Source: Ascidia mentula (lineage: Eukaryota > Chordata > Ascidiacea > Phlebobranchia > Ascidiidae). From it: a DNA stretch of 64,000 bases. Under the pieces are notes generated by a model. That model worked only from the letters and a program-made list of their open reading frames with translations, was not told the DNA's origin and searched no databases. Positions 11,837 to 25,600 of the stretch are shown here, piece after piece (positions within the stretch are counted from its first letter, which is position 1; each line of letters starts with the position of its first letter). The position numbers and the translations under genes were made by a program. The DNA is taken from positions 1,860,001-1,924,000 of the forward strand of contig OX387203.1 of NCBI GenBank assembly GCA_947561715.1, written 5' to 3'.

Positions 11837-14800
11837 CTAACGGTAGAACAAAAGAAAAACACTTTCCAATATAGTTTTGTCAACACTCCAGTCGCTATGA
11901 GTTGCATAACCACTGAAAGTCCAGCTTGCAAAATCTCCGCAATATTTTGTATCTTTGTTTACTCCTGTTGATCCCAAGCATGAGTGTTCAATGTGCTTTG
12001 CTGTCGCTTTCAATTTACCCCCTGGACACAGTGCAAACGCACTTCCTTCTCCATTTAATACTCGTAGCTGCAATTACAAACACAAGGACATTAATGAGTG
12101 TCGATTTTTGTTGACCAAAACCAAATTTTGAGCAATTAAATGCTCAAAGTGAATGAAAGTATGGAGTTTCTCACATTAATACAGGTTTCCGCTAAAACGA
12201 ACGACAAATCATTGCCTAAATTTCAAAAGTTGAAACTTGCCTGTATAAATCCAGACAATAGGTCATTTTGAGAGTTTGGGGCAAAATGCAAAAGCAGTTG
12301 ATCAGCACTTCCTAAGTCAAATGCAACAGGAATTGCAGGACCGTTGTCAGATGGTGCTGTATATTTGTTTGATACAATTGGATAATAATCATTGTACAAG
12401 TAATAAAGATTGCCATTGTAATTGTCCAAAAAGTTAGTTGTTGTTCTGTATTTAAAGTAAGCTGCCTGCGACCACATGTTAATCGATGTGTTGTTTGGAA
12501 TCTAAAAAAATACAAGACAAAAGCTGTAATACTGTAAACAAATTGCCTTGTACAGACCAGTATACTAAAAGTGTTACCAGCCATATCATCAAGTTTCTTC
12601 CTTTAATATCAAAATAGCCAGGATTTTTAAAATCAGCTAATGTTGCTGAACCAACGGTTCCAAATGTTGTCATGTTCATCCAGTTTCCAGCTGTTGATTC
12701 GATCCCTGGCCCGAGCTCACTTGACCACTTATCACCTGAACTACATCTTCCGGTGTCATTTGGGTTATTTTCATGAATGGAAGCCACCAGAGTCCACCCT
12801 CCACTATTGATTGTCATGTCACAGAAAGTCGTATACAGTTTGCCAGTTGAGTCTTTTAGCGTATATATTCCATTTGATAAACTCGATGTAGAATTCGAGA
12901 GAAGTTCTCTGCAATTTTGACTCACTGGAACAAATACGTTTTGTAGCGAATTAATATGTTTCCCTTTTCCTAATTCTTTCAACTCAAATTTTAATTTTTC
13001 AATTTAGAGCGTGGATGACGCACGAATAATGTCGTTTACCCTGTACATTACATTATGAAGTTCGTGTGAGATGCAATGTATAACTACGTTAAAGTTTCCT
13101 CGTAGAAAAGTACAAGAACAGACGGTTGGAAATGTTACCTATTTCGCAATGTGGTCCTTGAAAACTTCCACCACATAAACAATTGTATGATGTTTCTGTA
13201 TCGCTACACGATCCATTGTTGTGGCAAATCCCCGGATTTTGAAAGCAAAAATCTGATTCTAAACCGAAATACGAAATTTTCTTTGATACTTTGCACCCAT
13301 ACATTCGTAAAGTCGAGTTAATAGGCATGCTCATTGAGCATCACGTGACCAACAGGCGCACGCGTCGCAAACAAAAGGTACAGAGGGTTTTTTGTACGTT
13401 AATCTTTTAATGATCACGATTTATATAAAGGTTGGGGGCAACTACGTCGTTAAGGTAATGTTAATAGCGTCGTTACCTTGACAGATTTTGGTAATTAGTC
13501 ACTTTAAAAAAATAAATGATCAACTTATCAATATGTATTTAAATCAGAGGGTGCAATAACATTTTTAACACGAACTTCTGAGCACTTTATAAATTACGTA
13601 ACGACAGGTGCTGCATCGGAATGGAATTAAACCGTAGTAACGGAATATACGGTGAACATGCGCAACGTTTTATGCATTCCATTTCCAACGAACGGTTTGC
13701 TAAATTCGTCACACATCTCGTTGGTTGTGCATCCGTTAGTTATATCATATATTATATCAGTTGGCCAGTTTATACCGGCTACACACAATAAAAAAACAAG
13801 AACTCACTGCAATAAACACCATTTCCTGTGTAGTTTGCTTTACACGAACATTTGAAACTGCCGTCTATGTTGGTGCAAGTGGCGTGATGGTGACAATTGT
13901 GAGTTTGCATTGCACATTCGTTTATATCTGAACAAGATACGGCCCATAAGTATAAATTGCTCTTTGTTTTTTGTAAGCAATGTTTTATATGTTGTTCTAT
14001 CCGCGTACAATCGGATCAATCTCCTCGAAGTTTAAAGCATTTACTACTGTCAACTGCGGTACCAGATTAACATTAACAAATCGAACTAGAAACGCTATTA
14101 TTTTTTGGTTAATGATGTTGGTCATGGTATTTTAATTACTTTTCGGATTTTTTTTGCCATTTATAATCCTCGCAAATAAATTACAGCGACTTTGTAGCTT
14201 GAGGGCAATTTCTTACCTGTTTCACATTCTTCCCCAATCCATCCACCTTTGCAAGAACAATGCTGTTCGTTTATCCCAGACAAACATTCACCGTTGTTTG
14301 AACAAGTTCCCGAACAATCTTCATCTAAGATATAATATTTAATCAAAACTATGAGATACAATTTTTATCATTTGTCTTCACAATTACGATACGACAGATT
14401 TTAGATCACTTACGTGAGAAAGAAAAATGTTGGTTTGATAAACCACACGAGCTACTGGTTACACCGCCGTTTGTCGAACCAACGAACGAATGGTTACCGC
14501 TTCTGGAATAAACCGCCACGAGGCCTCCACTGTCTGTAAATATGGCTCATAGCAAAAACTCACTAACGCTAGACGTACTTATCTTTGTAACTCACAAATG
14601 CGTTGACTGCGAAAACTTACCGGATAACTTTCCAGCGTGAATGGCAGAGGCACAAATCGATGAATTTGTGGTGTACAAATTTGTTCCACACATATAGTTT
14701 GATGAACAACCAGATGGACAAAAAACCTCAGTTACAGAAAACTCAGTGTTTCCTTTTGTGCTGCATTTCACTGTATATCAAAAAATACGTTAGCTGTCCC

Positions 14801-15366
14801 TGGTTTACCTTTAACGACTAATGAAATATACTTTCAAATGTATAAGAAGATCTTGCAAACGAACAAGATTTGCTCGTTACTCCGTTTCTATCTGTTCCTA
14901 TGTATCCATGTATCGGGTCACTTTTATATACATCAAAGTAGCCTCCTTCTTCTACATAAACAAGACGGTTGGTTTGTGTTTAAAATTCAAGTAACATTTT
15001 ACAACCCTTGCTTACAGTTAGCACAGAAAGACAACTTACTATCAATCAGTCCTGCATGCATTGCAGCCAGACACAGAGGACCTCGAGCGTAATCATCACT
15101 TCCACACAAGTTCGAATTTCGCCTCCAACAGTTCGCTGGGCAGATTACTTTTGAAATTGAGTGATTCAAGTCGGACAACATTGTATCGCACGATGCTGCG
15201 TCAACGCAAAATAAACGATTTGTACTTAAAAACAAAGCGTTTTGTTCAAACGCTAAATTTGCGACTAAATCAGAACATATGACTTACCAATCATCGAGCT
15301 GCATTGAATTGGGTATTGCAGATAAAACACCAGGATTAGAAAAGCATTAAAACAACACTTTAGCAT
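11837..15366 (-). CDS. Secreted LCCL-LCCL-EGF-EGF-EGF-intelectin protein
   Basis: Eleven minus-strand exons: 15366-15288 (signal peptide [17 protein letters not shown]), 15195-15040 and 14951-14832 (LCCL 1: [39 protein letters not shown]), 14770-14621 and 14533-14414 (LCCL 2: [40 protein letters not shown]), 14324-14217 (EGF), 13927-13808 (EGF with the Ca-binding start DINEC), 13258-13139 (EGF), then 12924-12578, 12501-12241 and 12067-11837 (intelectin). Total 603 aa, no frame conflict. All introns joining LCCL and EGF modules, and the one into the lectin, are phase 1. The intron after 12241 has a GC donor. Intelectins are secreted calcium-dependent lectins that bind microbial exocyclic-diol sugars; LCCL domains occur in secreted proteins that bind LPS or matrix. 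A role in haemolymph immunity or tunic matrix is inference. Confidence 0.88.
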
Positions 15367-15520
15367 TTTTGTTGAAAACATTAAATCCTGAATAATTTAT
15401 AAAGTAAAGAAAATGAAAGCTATATACTTAATTACATGAAGTATTCTGACTATATTGCTGTATTAAATGGTCAAACAACCAAAGTAACGATACACGGTGG
15501 TTACTTAATTGGCATTATGC
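15367..15520. other. Upstream region of the lectin gene
   Basis: This AT-rich stretch lies directly upstream of the minus-strand lectin start and presumably holds its promoter. No specific element stands out. Confidence 0.3.
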
Positions 15521-15534
15521 TAAAAAAGTATTTG

Positions 15535-15640
15535 ATCCGGAATTAACAAATATCACGTCACTGTCGGACAATCGGGTCAGACAGAGGGTGTGACATTTGG
15601 TAAATTGACTAAAGGTGACACCTGCCAATAAGATTTTTGA
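15535..15640 (+). repeat. Dispersed repeat copy 1
   Basis: About 100 bp starting AATTAACAAATATCACGTCA and including CGGGTCAGA and GTGTGACA recurs in diverged form at 15935-16025. No ends or target duplications could be set, so it may be a fragment of a larger family. Confidence 0.5.
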
Positions 15641-15934
15641 TTTGCATCCCGCGAGCCTGGCTGCGAGGTAAACGAACAAAATAGGTACATGTACATTCAG
15701 ACTGTTTGATTCGTTCAACGCTTTAAGTACGCTTGCGACGTCACAACATCATCAACACGACGCGCTGGTTCGTCGGGAAGCACTATCGATAACCTTTGCA
15801 CTTAACCATCATTGTTTCAATCTTACACTTCCAGCAAGGAACAATGTACATTGCAGAAAAACATTCGAATTAGCTAACATTACTGAGAAAGAAGTTTATG
15901 TCCCAGGTTTGCACTCACATACGCATAGTGAGCC

Positions 15935-16025
15935 CAATTAACAAAGATCACGTCACTACCGGACATTCGGGTCAGAGCGAGTGTGTGACAGTTGGTATAT
16001 TGACAAATAGCGGCGCTCGTCGCGG
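15935..16025 (+). repeat. Dispersed repeat copy 2
   Basis: Diverged second copy of the 15535-15640 sequence, sharing AATTAACAAAGATCACGTCA, CGGACATTCGGGTCAGA and GTGTGACAGTTGGTA. The two copies are direct repeats about 400 bp apart. Confidence 0.5.
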
Positions 16026-16169
16026 TTTTATTGCCAATATTATTGCGGCAGCTATCACAATCTTACAACGTTCGTTACTTAAACTCGAAAACTGTAAATT
16101 GTTTCATCCAAATTACATTAAAATCAGCAAAGGTAATTCAAAAGTTTTTTACTCCAGGACTTAATGTGG

Positions 16170-16235
16170 AATCAACTTTTAATAAGAATTTCCTAATAAG
16201 AATTTCCTATATAAGAAAAATAAGAATTTCCTACA
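16170..16235 (+). repeat. Short triplicated AATAAGAATTTCCT motif
   Basis: The 14-mer AATAAGAATTTCCT occurs three times in about 60 bp, partly overlapping linkers. It looks like local slippage. Confidence 0.6.
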
Positions 16236-16239
16236 GCCT

Positions 16240-19200
16240 GAAACCTTAACTTTGATTTATGGTTGTAAAATTGGGTTCCCCGAACACTTATATTTCAGTC
16301 GTTGCATGTTTCATTAGTTTGGGCTCGCATATCCCTCTTGGGGAATCCCCACGAAATGGCGGGGAAAAGGTGGAAGAAAAGAAGAAAATACTTTTCAAGA
16401 CCAAAAATACCTGGATTCACTTAAAAAAACTTCTCGCCGCAAATTACCACAGGGAATTTATGATATTGTCCAACGAGGCCTTTTTCTGGTCACCGGTTGA
16501 CGGAAGCAAGGTTTTCCCTGGGTTCAATGGCGGCTTATAGCTCTAAAGTTTCTGTAAATTTCGGCACTCAAATGTAGCTTGCTTTTTTGGTCTTGGTCGG
16601 TGATAACTCTGCGTATGATTTCAGGAAAATGTCTTGGTTTGTTTTTATTCGTGCAAGAGAAAACACATGTGGACAAACTACTGGTAAGGTGTTCAGCTTT
16701 GTAAAAATCCTGATAGTGGTTCGTGCACAGGATAACCTGGATATTGTGATAACAGAATTAAATTGGATCTTTTTCATATTCATGCTGCCCAAAGATATAT
16801 GTGATACAGTTTCTTGCAGGCGACGTTATACAACGGACGATTAACGGAGTACGTAGGCTATATCTGGTGGGTTTTCTGAAAGGGTGTTCGAAAGGATATA
16901 AATGCAACTCGAAAAGTTGTTACCTACATTAAAACGTTTTTTATTAAGTTAAGGTAAACATTGCTAAATACCGCAAACATTTTTGTGATTGCGACACTTA
17001 GTGACTAAAATACCTAAAACAGTAAACCACATAGTGACGCTAGTGATCAATGATACCCAATAGTAGTCTCTTCTGACAAATAGCCGGCGGCGGAATTAAT
17101 TCTTCAACTGCACAGAGAAGAGAAGTGAGGTTGGGTTTTTAGGAAGCCGCTCGGGCAATTTTCGGTTCTTTTTGTAAGATCATAAGTGTAACAATGAAAC
17201 GTTTTTGTCTTAGTTATTACATTTTGGTGCTAACTTTACGGAAATCGTGAGTTGCACTCTGGTCTGTCAGTTTTTTTACATGTGTGATGTGAAGGGCGTT
17301 TAGTTTTCATACGTTTTGGTGTTTTGTTACGTGTATGATGGTCAACAAGTAGCACAACTTTTGGGTCTAATGAACAATTGTACTCAACCATGTTCTAGTA
17401 ATTTCGGAAACCCCAAATTATGTTTTGTCCAATGATAGTCCAATTTTTTATGTGATAATTGATTGGAAAATGTGTTTGTTTACTGAACAAATAAGATGAT
17501 TTTATTAGTTGCAAAAATAACTTTATATAATAGCGTTAATGATTTAATTTTGGTTACTGGTCTTAAACAAGTTTGATTACTTCAAACAAGTGCCATAGGA
17601 TGGTTTAAGTTTTAGTTCTTGCATATTTTATCAGTATATTTCCAGATAGGAATTTGACAGTTGATAGGTAAAGCACCAAATGTTAATTTGCTGTTTAAAT
17701 CAATGCATATTGCTTGCTTGAGCAATCTGATCCTGAAATCTCTAGGAGTTTTATCTCATGACAGTTTAAACTGTGCATCTGCAAATGTTTCTTTGTGGCT
17801 ATGTACTGTGGACTGGGTTGCCAATGACCTGGAGCTTGAAATAAGAATGACAGCAAAATGAATACAATTTATCTAAAAATTCTCAAAAATTTGATGACAA
17901 TAAAGTCATTTCTTAGAAATAAGGACAACAGCATTTTATCAGACTTGGACCTAAGAAATCCTAGAAATAAGGATGATATGACATCCCTAACAATAATATG
18001 TAAACTTAGTTTGAACTTTGAACAAATACTTTTCTACCAATTTTACATCATATTTAATGTTGTATTTGTCTGTGCTTATAGTCATCACTTGACTCTGTGT
18101 GCTTGTTTAATTCTGAATGGAACGCCTCATGTTTTAACAAAGTAACAAAGGTTTTTGAAAAGAGAATTTGTTAATTTACGGTATATACATTTTGTTCTTT
18201 TGCATTCCAGTTTTCTAGTTTGATGCTTTTCTATCTTATGTTCAAGCTTATTTTGCTCAATTTGTCTGAATCTTTAATATCAATATTAAATGTAGACCTT
18301 TGAATTTAACTTTCTCCTTATGCTGGAATGAGGTAACACATTCTTAGCATGACTAACACCATGATGTCAAGTGGACTCCTCACTAATCAGCTATGGTAAC
18401 AATTGAGCATAGTTGTGCTATGAGTACAAGCCATGTAATTAATTATATACTACCTTGTAAATCAATGGCAACATTGACTTATTGGTTCAATAGGTTGTGG
18501 ACACTAGACAGCATAGGCTAAATTGTCTATTTTCGGAGATATTATATAAATATAAGGTTTATAAAACATGTTTAGTGTTAAAATTTCCAACCGTAATTTA
18601 ACAAAGGCTGTTTTTGTAACATCTGCATTGTAAGTTTGCCACCACAGAAATACCCTACCTTTATTAACCACAAAAACAATAGCTTTTATGTTTTGTTGTG
18701 CTGGGTGGTTTATTGTTGAGGTAACAATTGTTCACAGAAGACCATAACAATAGGTGAAGGGTGTTTGTTGTGGCATGTAAAGGTTTGCCCTGGGGTTACA
18801 GAGCAGATTGGTCAGAGAAATCGCGTTTGTTCACAGTTATTGTGGGGATTATGAAAAACACTTTGCGGATTACCTTGGCAAAGTGCACAGCAGCAAGCAT
18901 TGCTGTTAATTGACCGTTACACATTGTGTTGGCTGTAATGTAAGGAACAAAAGACGTCGGTCGTTCTTTGGGTAATGGTATTAGTGACGATTCTTAGATA
19001 TAATTGGGATTAAAAAAAAATAGCTTGCTGGCTCGCTGTGACATGTCAAATGTATCAAGGCAGAGTTAATGTGCGATTTTTTTTACAAAAAAAAAACAAC
19101 CTTGCTACGTCGTACGTAAAAAAATGGTAATAAATACTTGATTCATGAAATGTGCTTTCTCGCATAGAACAGATATGCAAACATGCAATTACTACAAACT

Positions 19201-22200
19201 CAAACCCACGTACATGTTCTATTGAATTGGTTTCCGACCGTGGAAGTCGTTGTTGGCATGGTTTGTAAATGCATCTTATTGTGAAATTACTGTAATCGTT
19301 GATTGCCGTTAAATTCGCAAATTCCTTTCGTAAGTTCTGAATTGCGTTTTTAATCTTTGTTTTGTTAAAAAGAGTAAATCCTTTTCTTTAGTAAACTGTT
19401 GCGTTTCCACGTTGTGAAAGATCTTTAACCAAACCCTCTGGAGACAGACAGGGCATCACTTAATATAGACATGTAACAGACAAGTTTGGACTTACTGTAT
19501 TAGTGACCTTTTTCGGTTCAGTAGCTTTAATAACAAATGCTGCTATTTGATTCCTATTGGGATGCCGAAAGACCGAAGTTCGACTCTTATGTAATAATCA
19601 GATTCGACTTCATTCCATTACAATCTGTTATATCCAAAAAAATGTTTCACTAGTTGTTTTGGTGTACAACAGGTAATGTTTTAGTGCAGACATAGAAGGA
19701 TTATTTATAATCGTTTTGGTAAATGCATCTTTGGTGGTAGAGTTATCCCATGTACATCGAAATTGTAAGGACCTCAATGACATATTCCCAACACTGCTAA
19801 CGATGTCTCTAGAAGCCAATACATTTCATAATGACACGTATGTCGCGCCAAAGGACCATAGTTTTACCGAATGTTGGCCAAAATTGTGTCGTTGACGTCT
19901 GTGGTTCTGTTAATTACGAAGCAGCCGGGTTTGACCTTTTGCGTGCTTTCGGTTGTTCGTTTCTGGTGTATAAATGTTGGTTTCTAGCACCTAATTCTGC
20001 GCGTTTTACTGGCTATACTGATTACGTAACGTCTTTTTTTTACCTTTCTTATGTACAGAATGTTTTGGGAACACATTCTTTTCGCAATTAGCACACACGT
20101 TTAAATGCCCGTTAACCAGAAAAGTAATATTGCTAATTTTAGGGTTGTCCGGTTTGATCTGGGGCCCATCGTGATACGTTGGCCAATCACGCTCGGAATT
20201 TCACGCACGAATTGAGTCACGTGATACTTGGAGCTGCTTCGTTAGCACGTTATGCATCGCTGACGGCATTGAATGAAGAAATAGGTTTTTGTTGAAGGTT
20301 TTGTAAAGCAAAGTTTGCTTGGTGTTAATACCGTTTCTATCATTTAATCGTTTGTTTGCAAAAAGGTATTTTCGCCTGCATTTTTTTGCCGATTTTTGTC
20401 TGTGGTAATTCTCGTTGTTTATCTCAAAAGTTGCTCCCTGGTGGACCTTGGGCATAAACGGAATAATAATAATAAGCAAACACCTTTTACTATGGCAATC
20501 TTGCACGTGTTAACGAAGTCCAAAAGTCTGTAGGCAATTTTCGGTGCCCTTTGCAACGTCCCACTTATTCGAAACGAGTGTCGTTAAGACGTGATGCTGC
20601 ATGTTTGTTTTGCATTTAGGTGAAATGCCCTACGGCAACGTTTCTCTACCTAAAATTCAGTTTTGATTCAGTTAAAAAGGAAGAATATAAATTATGATAC
20701 TTGTAATATCAAGCAAGGGTGCTTTAAAAAATAACCAACGATTTTAGCTTATGTCTGAATTATTCCTTTAGTTTCAAGTTTGGAAAGGTGCCACAGCCTG
20801 GCACAAATATAATACCAGTCCTTACTGTTCATGGTCGTGCTGAAAGTCTCTAGCGTTAGTAATGGTCACGTTTCAGGACGTTTTGTTACGTCATTAACGA
20901 GACGGGTCATAAAATTTCCTTTAAAGTTATGCACCCCCTGCATGAGTTTAACGACCAGCACAAAGGACTTGCAATTACGGGCAACAACGAGTAAATGCCA
21001 GGATGTAGTAAACACCAAACATATATTGCGCCATGCAGATCGTACGCAGAACGTAATTGTTAAAGTTCTACAAGATTAACTGGTTATTGAACCTTTTTTG
21101 GTTGTCTTTGGGGCTAATGTCGCGGTTACAAATGAGTAAAACGCTTAAACCTGTACACTATTTTGTTAATTTTGATCGTTAAAATTTGTCCCACCATGAA
21201 AGTTGTAGTTAATTCGTTGACGATTATCACATTGACGCTATTTCCTGTCTGGTGACATTTGAACGTTCTAAGCAACTGAATGCTTTAATTCCTTGTTCGT
21301 TGACCATGTTTACCAAGTCTGCGGTCTCAGACAAATGTTGTATACGTGCTCTACAACTATTTATATTTCGGTGGTGTGTAATATGGATGAACGTGTAGTG
21401 TGTATCTTCAACAAACAGTTACTTTTGACCTTAAAACAGTGTACCGGCTTATTTGTGTAGAAGGGGTGTTCAAAGCAGTGAAGTGTTGATTTCTTCAAAA
21501 ATATTGGGTGTCACCTCTGCCTTGTGAAAAATGTGAAACATGTCCTGATCAAAGCAAGTTGCTGTCTGCTACTGTGGATAACCTTTTTGTATAAGGTTGA
21601 CTTGCTAGGAGGTGAGTCACCCCCTACCTTGGGACAATACTAACTGAAAACCCGTCTTGGTCACTTCAATTCTTCATACACTCAAAATTTTCTACACAAC
21701 TGCTTCCAAATATAGTTACCCCTTTGTTGCCTTTTGCCTATAGGGTAGTTTCAGTTCTGAAAGGTGGTTTGTATGTTATAAATGGTTGTCGACAAACTAA
21801 ATTGTGTCCACTTGGTGCGTTGATTTAGTCAGTCACCAGTATTTACTTTTCATTCAGTTTTATGTGCCTGTCTTACTAAAGGGTTTAACTGGGTCAGAGA
21901 GGGCCAAATAACATGTGACTCTCCAGAACAAACAAACAATGTTTGCTTGACAAACTATTACTTGGGTAATGTGGTCTATTATATTAGAAAGCACTATGTG
22001 TTTACTTTTGTTGTGAAGCAATCAGAAATCAAATGTGAAGTTTTGTAAAGTAAGAGGTCTGCTTAGCACGTAATTAAACAAGCAATTATACTTCGTAATT
22101 ATAGTTACATTACATACCCTTTTTGTACAAAACCCATACTTGCAAGCCTTTTTAGGAATTAAAAATGAGAAATTGGCCTCTGGCATTGGCGTGCTGCACA

Positions 22201-22677
22201 GTTCACTTGAGGCAAGCTAAAATAGTGTTTGATGTCATCAGCTGGGCAGTCACCACTTGAGCTATCTGATGTAAGTTCTTGTCTACTTGGCATTCTCAAG
22301 GGCTTGGATCACTTTTCAGTGTATATGTTTGATGTGGAACTGGTTCTGTTATATAGTAATGCTGTTGCATCTTTATAGAGTTCCAAGTTTAATGTTACTC
22401 TTGATTAGGGTTAGAATATAACCAGCATTTTTTGTGTGTTCATTTTTTATCATGATATGTAGGAAAACTGTAAAATCTGATACTAAAATCCTTCAAAGCT
22501 ATATTTTTTAGCTTGTTATAATATTTTAACATTTTTTGTTACAGAAAATGAAATGTTAATTGATTGCAATCCATTGCCGTCCTTATTAGATTTTTTATAC
22601 ATTGTTGCAATTTGTCACTGTGAGCACCACAGATAATCAAGTTTTCCATGCGATGATCAGATGACCTAACTGCAGTC
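16240..22677. other. Gene-poor region upstream of FMNL
   Basis: I see no supportable coding gene in these 6.4 kb. Short open frames (for example 16259-16540 and 19831-20091) show no splice pattern or family resemblance. A CCAAT box, a CACGTG E-box and GC-richer sequence near 20160-20230 could belong to a promoter. The region may hold 5' UTR exons and regulatory DNA of the formin gene. Confidence 0.4.
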
Positions 22678-25600
22678 ATGGGAAATACGGAAAGCAACCG
22701 GCTAAATGACTACCGGTCACACAATGCCCCGATCAAATTGCCGATGCCTGATACCAGTGAAATAGATGAGAGATTTGACAAAGTTTTGGTGTGTATTATG
22801 TATACGTAGTTATTTTATTGAATAACAAAATCCAAAATCATGTTATTAGTATGTACCAGTCAAAACATACTTTAAATTTCTATAAATATACTTTCATAAT
22901 ATTTATACGACACAAAGAAGTAGTATAATTTGTTTAGCAATGTTATGGGATTATTTCATAAATTCCACCATGTTTTTGTAAAGGCTTCCATGAATCTTCC
23001 CCCTGACAAAGTTAAAGTGTTGACGAAATATGACAACAAAAAGAAATGGGAATTAATTTGTGATCAGGTAAGATTTACCTTAAATAATTTAAATTTTGAG
23101 AACAAAACTATTTGCTATCATACAGTAAATGTCCCATTTGTTCTGACAACATCCCTATGTGTATATATATACAATGTTTTTATGCTTGAATGGAAAAAAG
23201 GAATTCCAAGCATGCTGTTACAATAATGCAATATTCATGCGTGTTTGTGAAAAGCAGATGGCATGATTGTGTTATCTTTTGCTTTACCAATCACTTCCCC
23301 TGCACACTAAATTATTTACAAACAGTGGACAAACGTCAGGCAAATCCCCCCATTTCCCACTGGAGCAGTGCTGAAGAGAGATGTGCAGTTTTGAAAAACT
23401 AGTTCCTGTGCCTTGAAGTTGACTTGTTAGATTTAAATGAAGTGGTAGTTGTAGCTAATAAACTGTATCAACTAATCTGTATACAGAGTTAAGCTTCTGT
23501 AATCCAAGTTAGTCTATATGGCAAGACTTTGTAATCCCATACAGGCTACCAATTTACGATGCAAATAAATATATCTGTTGATGTTTTGAGTTGCAGTTAG
23601 TATAGCTGCAAATTTAGTTTCATCAAGTAAACTATATTGAAACATACGTATTGCTACCATTAGTTGATCATGACTTTTCGAGGTGCTCTGTCTTTTCTTG
23701 AGCGCCTCCTTAAGGCTTCAATTTTACGTCCATTTCAGGTATATTATTTTGTATTGAGTTAAGGTATCTACTTGCTTTCCAAAATCTTTTTTAGTGGAAT
23801 AACTATGAAAACTATTTTGATTGTTACACAATTTACTATTGTACAATTTGCTTTTTTGTCACTGTACGGTTCATAGTTACAACTACCAAAGCTGCTGTTT
23901 TGTTTCATTTAAATTTCTATATTTTAGGATCGGGTGGAAGTAAAGCATCCTCCATCTCACTATATACAAGCACTTCTTAGTTACCTCGATCCGTCGCTAA
24001 GAAGAAAACGATTCAGGAAGAGAGTCAGTCAATCAACAAAAACTCTACGGGATCTGGAAATATCCTTAAGAACCAACCATATTGGGTAATTGATGAAACT
24101 GGTTTGTTTTCCCCATAAAACAGTTCCAGGATAAGTCCTATGGTGTTGTTTGCTAATGAAATCAAGAATGGTAATAGTATTTTTTTCCAATTTTTGCACT
24201 TTGCATCAACTACTGTGGACAAAAAAATAGGTTACTGTTCACTCTGTCTCAAAACAAGTTACATATATACTTTTACATTTAAACTGTATGTATATATATT
24301 GTTTATGTTTGGAAGTTACCCTTCTTGTTAGTAATTGGCATGTTTATACTAAATATACAAATACCAGTAAAACTTAATATTATGATGAGAAAAAAGGTAT
24401 GGTTTATACAGTACCCTCTTGCAATTTGTTGAATTAATCTGCCTCTCACCATGAATATCGTTTTTTTTTATTTAAAGCTCTATTTTTTTTTTCATGTTAT
24501 CTATTTTTCAGCTGGGTTCGAGAGTTTTTGAATGAAGAAAATAGAGGATTAGATGTTCTTGTCAACTACCTTGCTTTTGCACAATATGCCATCATGTAAG
24601 GTTACGTAGAACTCACCTTTACAAATTTAATATTTTTAGGGAGCAAATTTTTGCTTTGATATTTGGAGTATATACACACAAAGACTTCAAACATATGTTT
24701 AAATGTTTTTTTTTTTACTCAACTTCAATGTTCAAAATATTGATTTTAGTAAATTTTCTAAAAGTGTTTTTTTTTGTCTGTAGCTACGATCGCGGTTCTT
24801 CGTCTTCTGTCTCTTCCTCACCAACCAAATCCCTTGGTAGCACTGGTGACCTTAGCATAGGAAGCTCGTTAAGTGTCCGTAATTCAACTATGCCCAGAGC
24901 CTCCAGTCTGTCAAGATCACAAACCCTTCCTAACAGGAGAACATTAAAGAACTCAAGAGCTGTAATGGACAGGTATATATACTCATCATTTTACAATCTA
25001 GATGTACATGTTTGACTTTTCACAGCAATTAAAAAACCAACTTGTTGTGTTCAGCTTGCTGTAATAATAGGATATATATAACAATGAAAAAGTGAAACAA
25101 AAAATATACAAGTTGTTTTGTACAAAAGAACATCAACCAAAAAAAACATGTGGAACATTTCAGTACAATTGTAATCATATTTGCAACCTTTTGGTAACTT
25201 CTATTTCCTTTATATTTTTGACTGGTTTTTGGTTATTTCATGATCAGTTATAAATAATCACAAATTTGGTGTAGCAATGAGTAGTCGCCATGACAACATT
25301 TTATTTCCTGTGCTAGGAAGTCACATGATCTTGGTGGTGTGCTATTTGCCTATTTCTCATGTGTATTTGCCGCTGTTAACATTTTCAGGATATGTCCTTA
25401 TGATAAGAAATTTGTTTCACTTTTTGTTTCAATTGAAAAGCCACACATGGCATTTCATCAACTGCACAATTAAACATATGTTGTTTTGTTGAATTTTAAG
25501 GGGATTATGTTATCACATATGGCAAAATACGATTTGATTTAACATTGTACACTCATTGTTATGAATATTTCAGAGATGATGTACATGTGTGCATTACATG

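Larger units (their letters stand above)
7312..13617. repeat. Right unit of the tandem segmental duplication
   Basis: This is the second copy of the 1-5757 block, offset by about 7.3 kb. It starts with the same bases as position 1. It is continuous on its right with the rest of the lectin gene, so it is probably the copy that kept the original right-hand context. Spacer 5757-7311 separates the two units. Confidence 0.9.

Noticed and set aside
16259-16844. Several 70-93 aa open frames on both strands
   Set aside because: No family resemblance, no consistent splice sites, and frames overlap each other.
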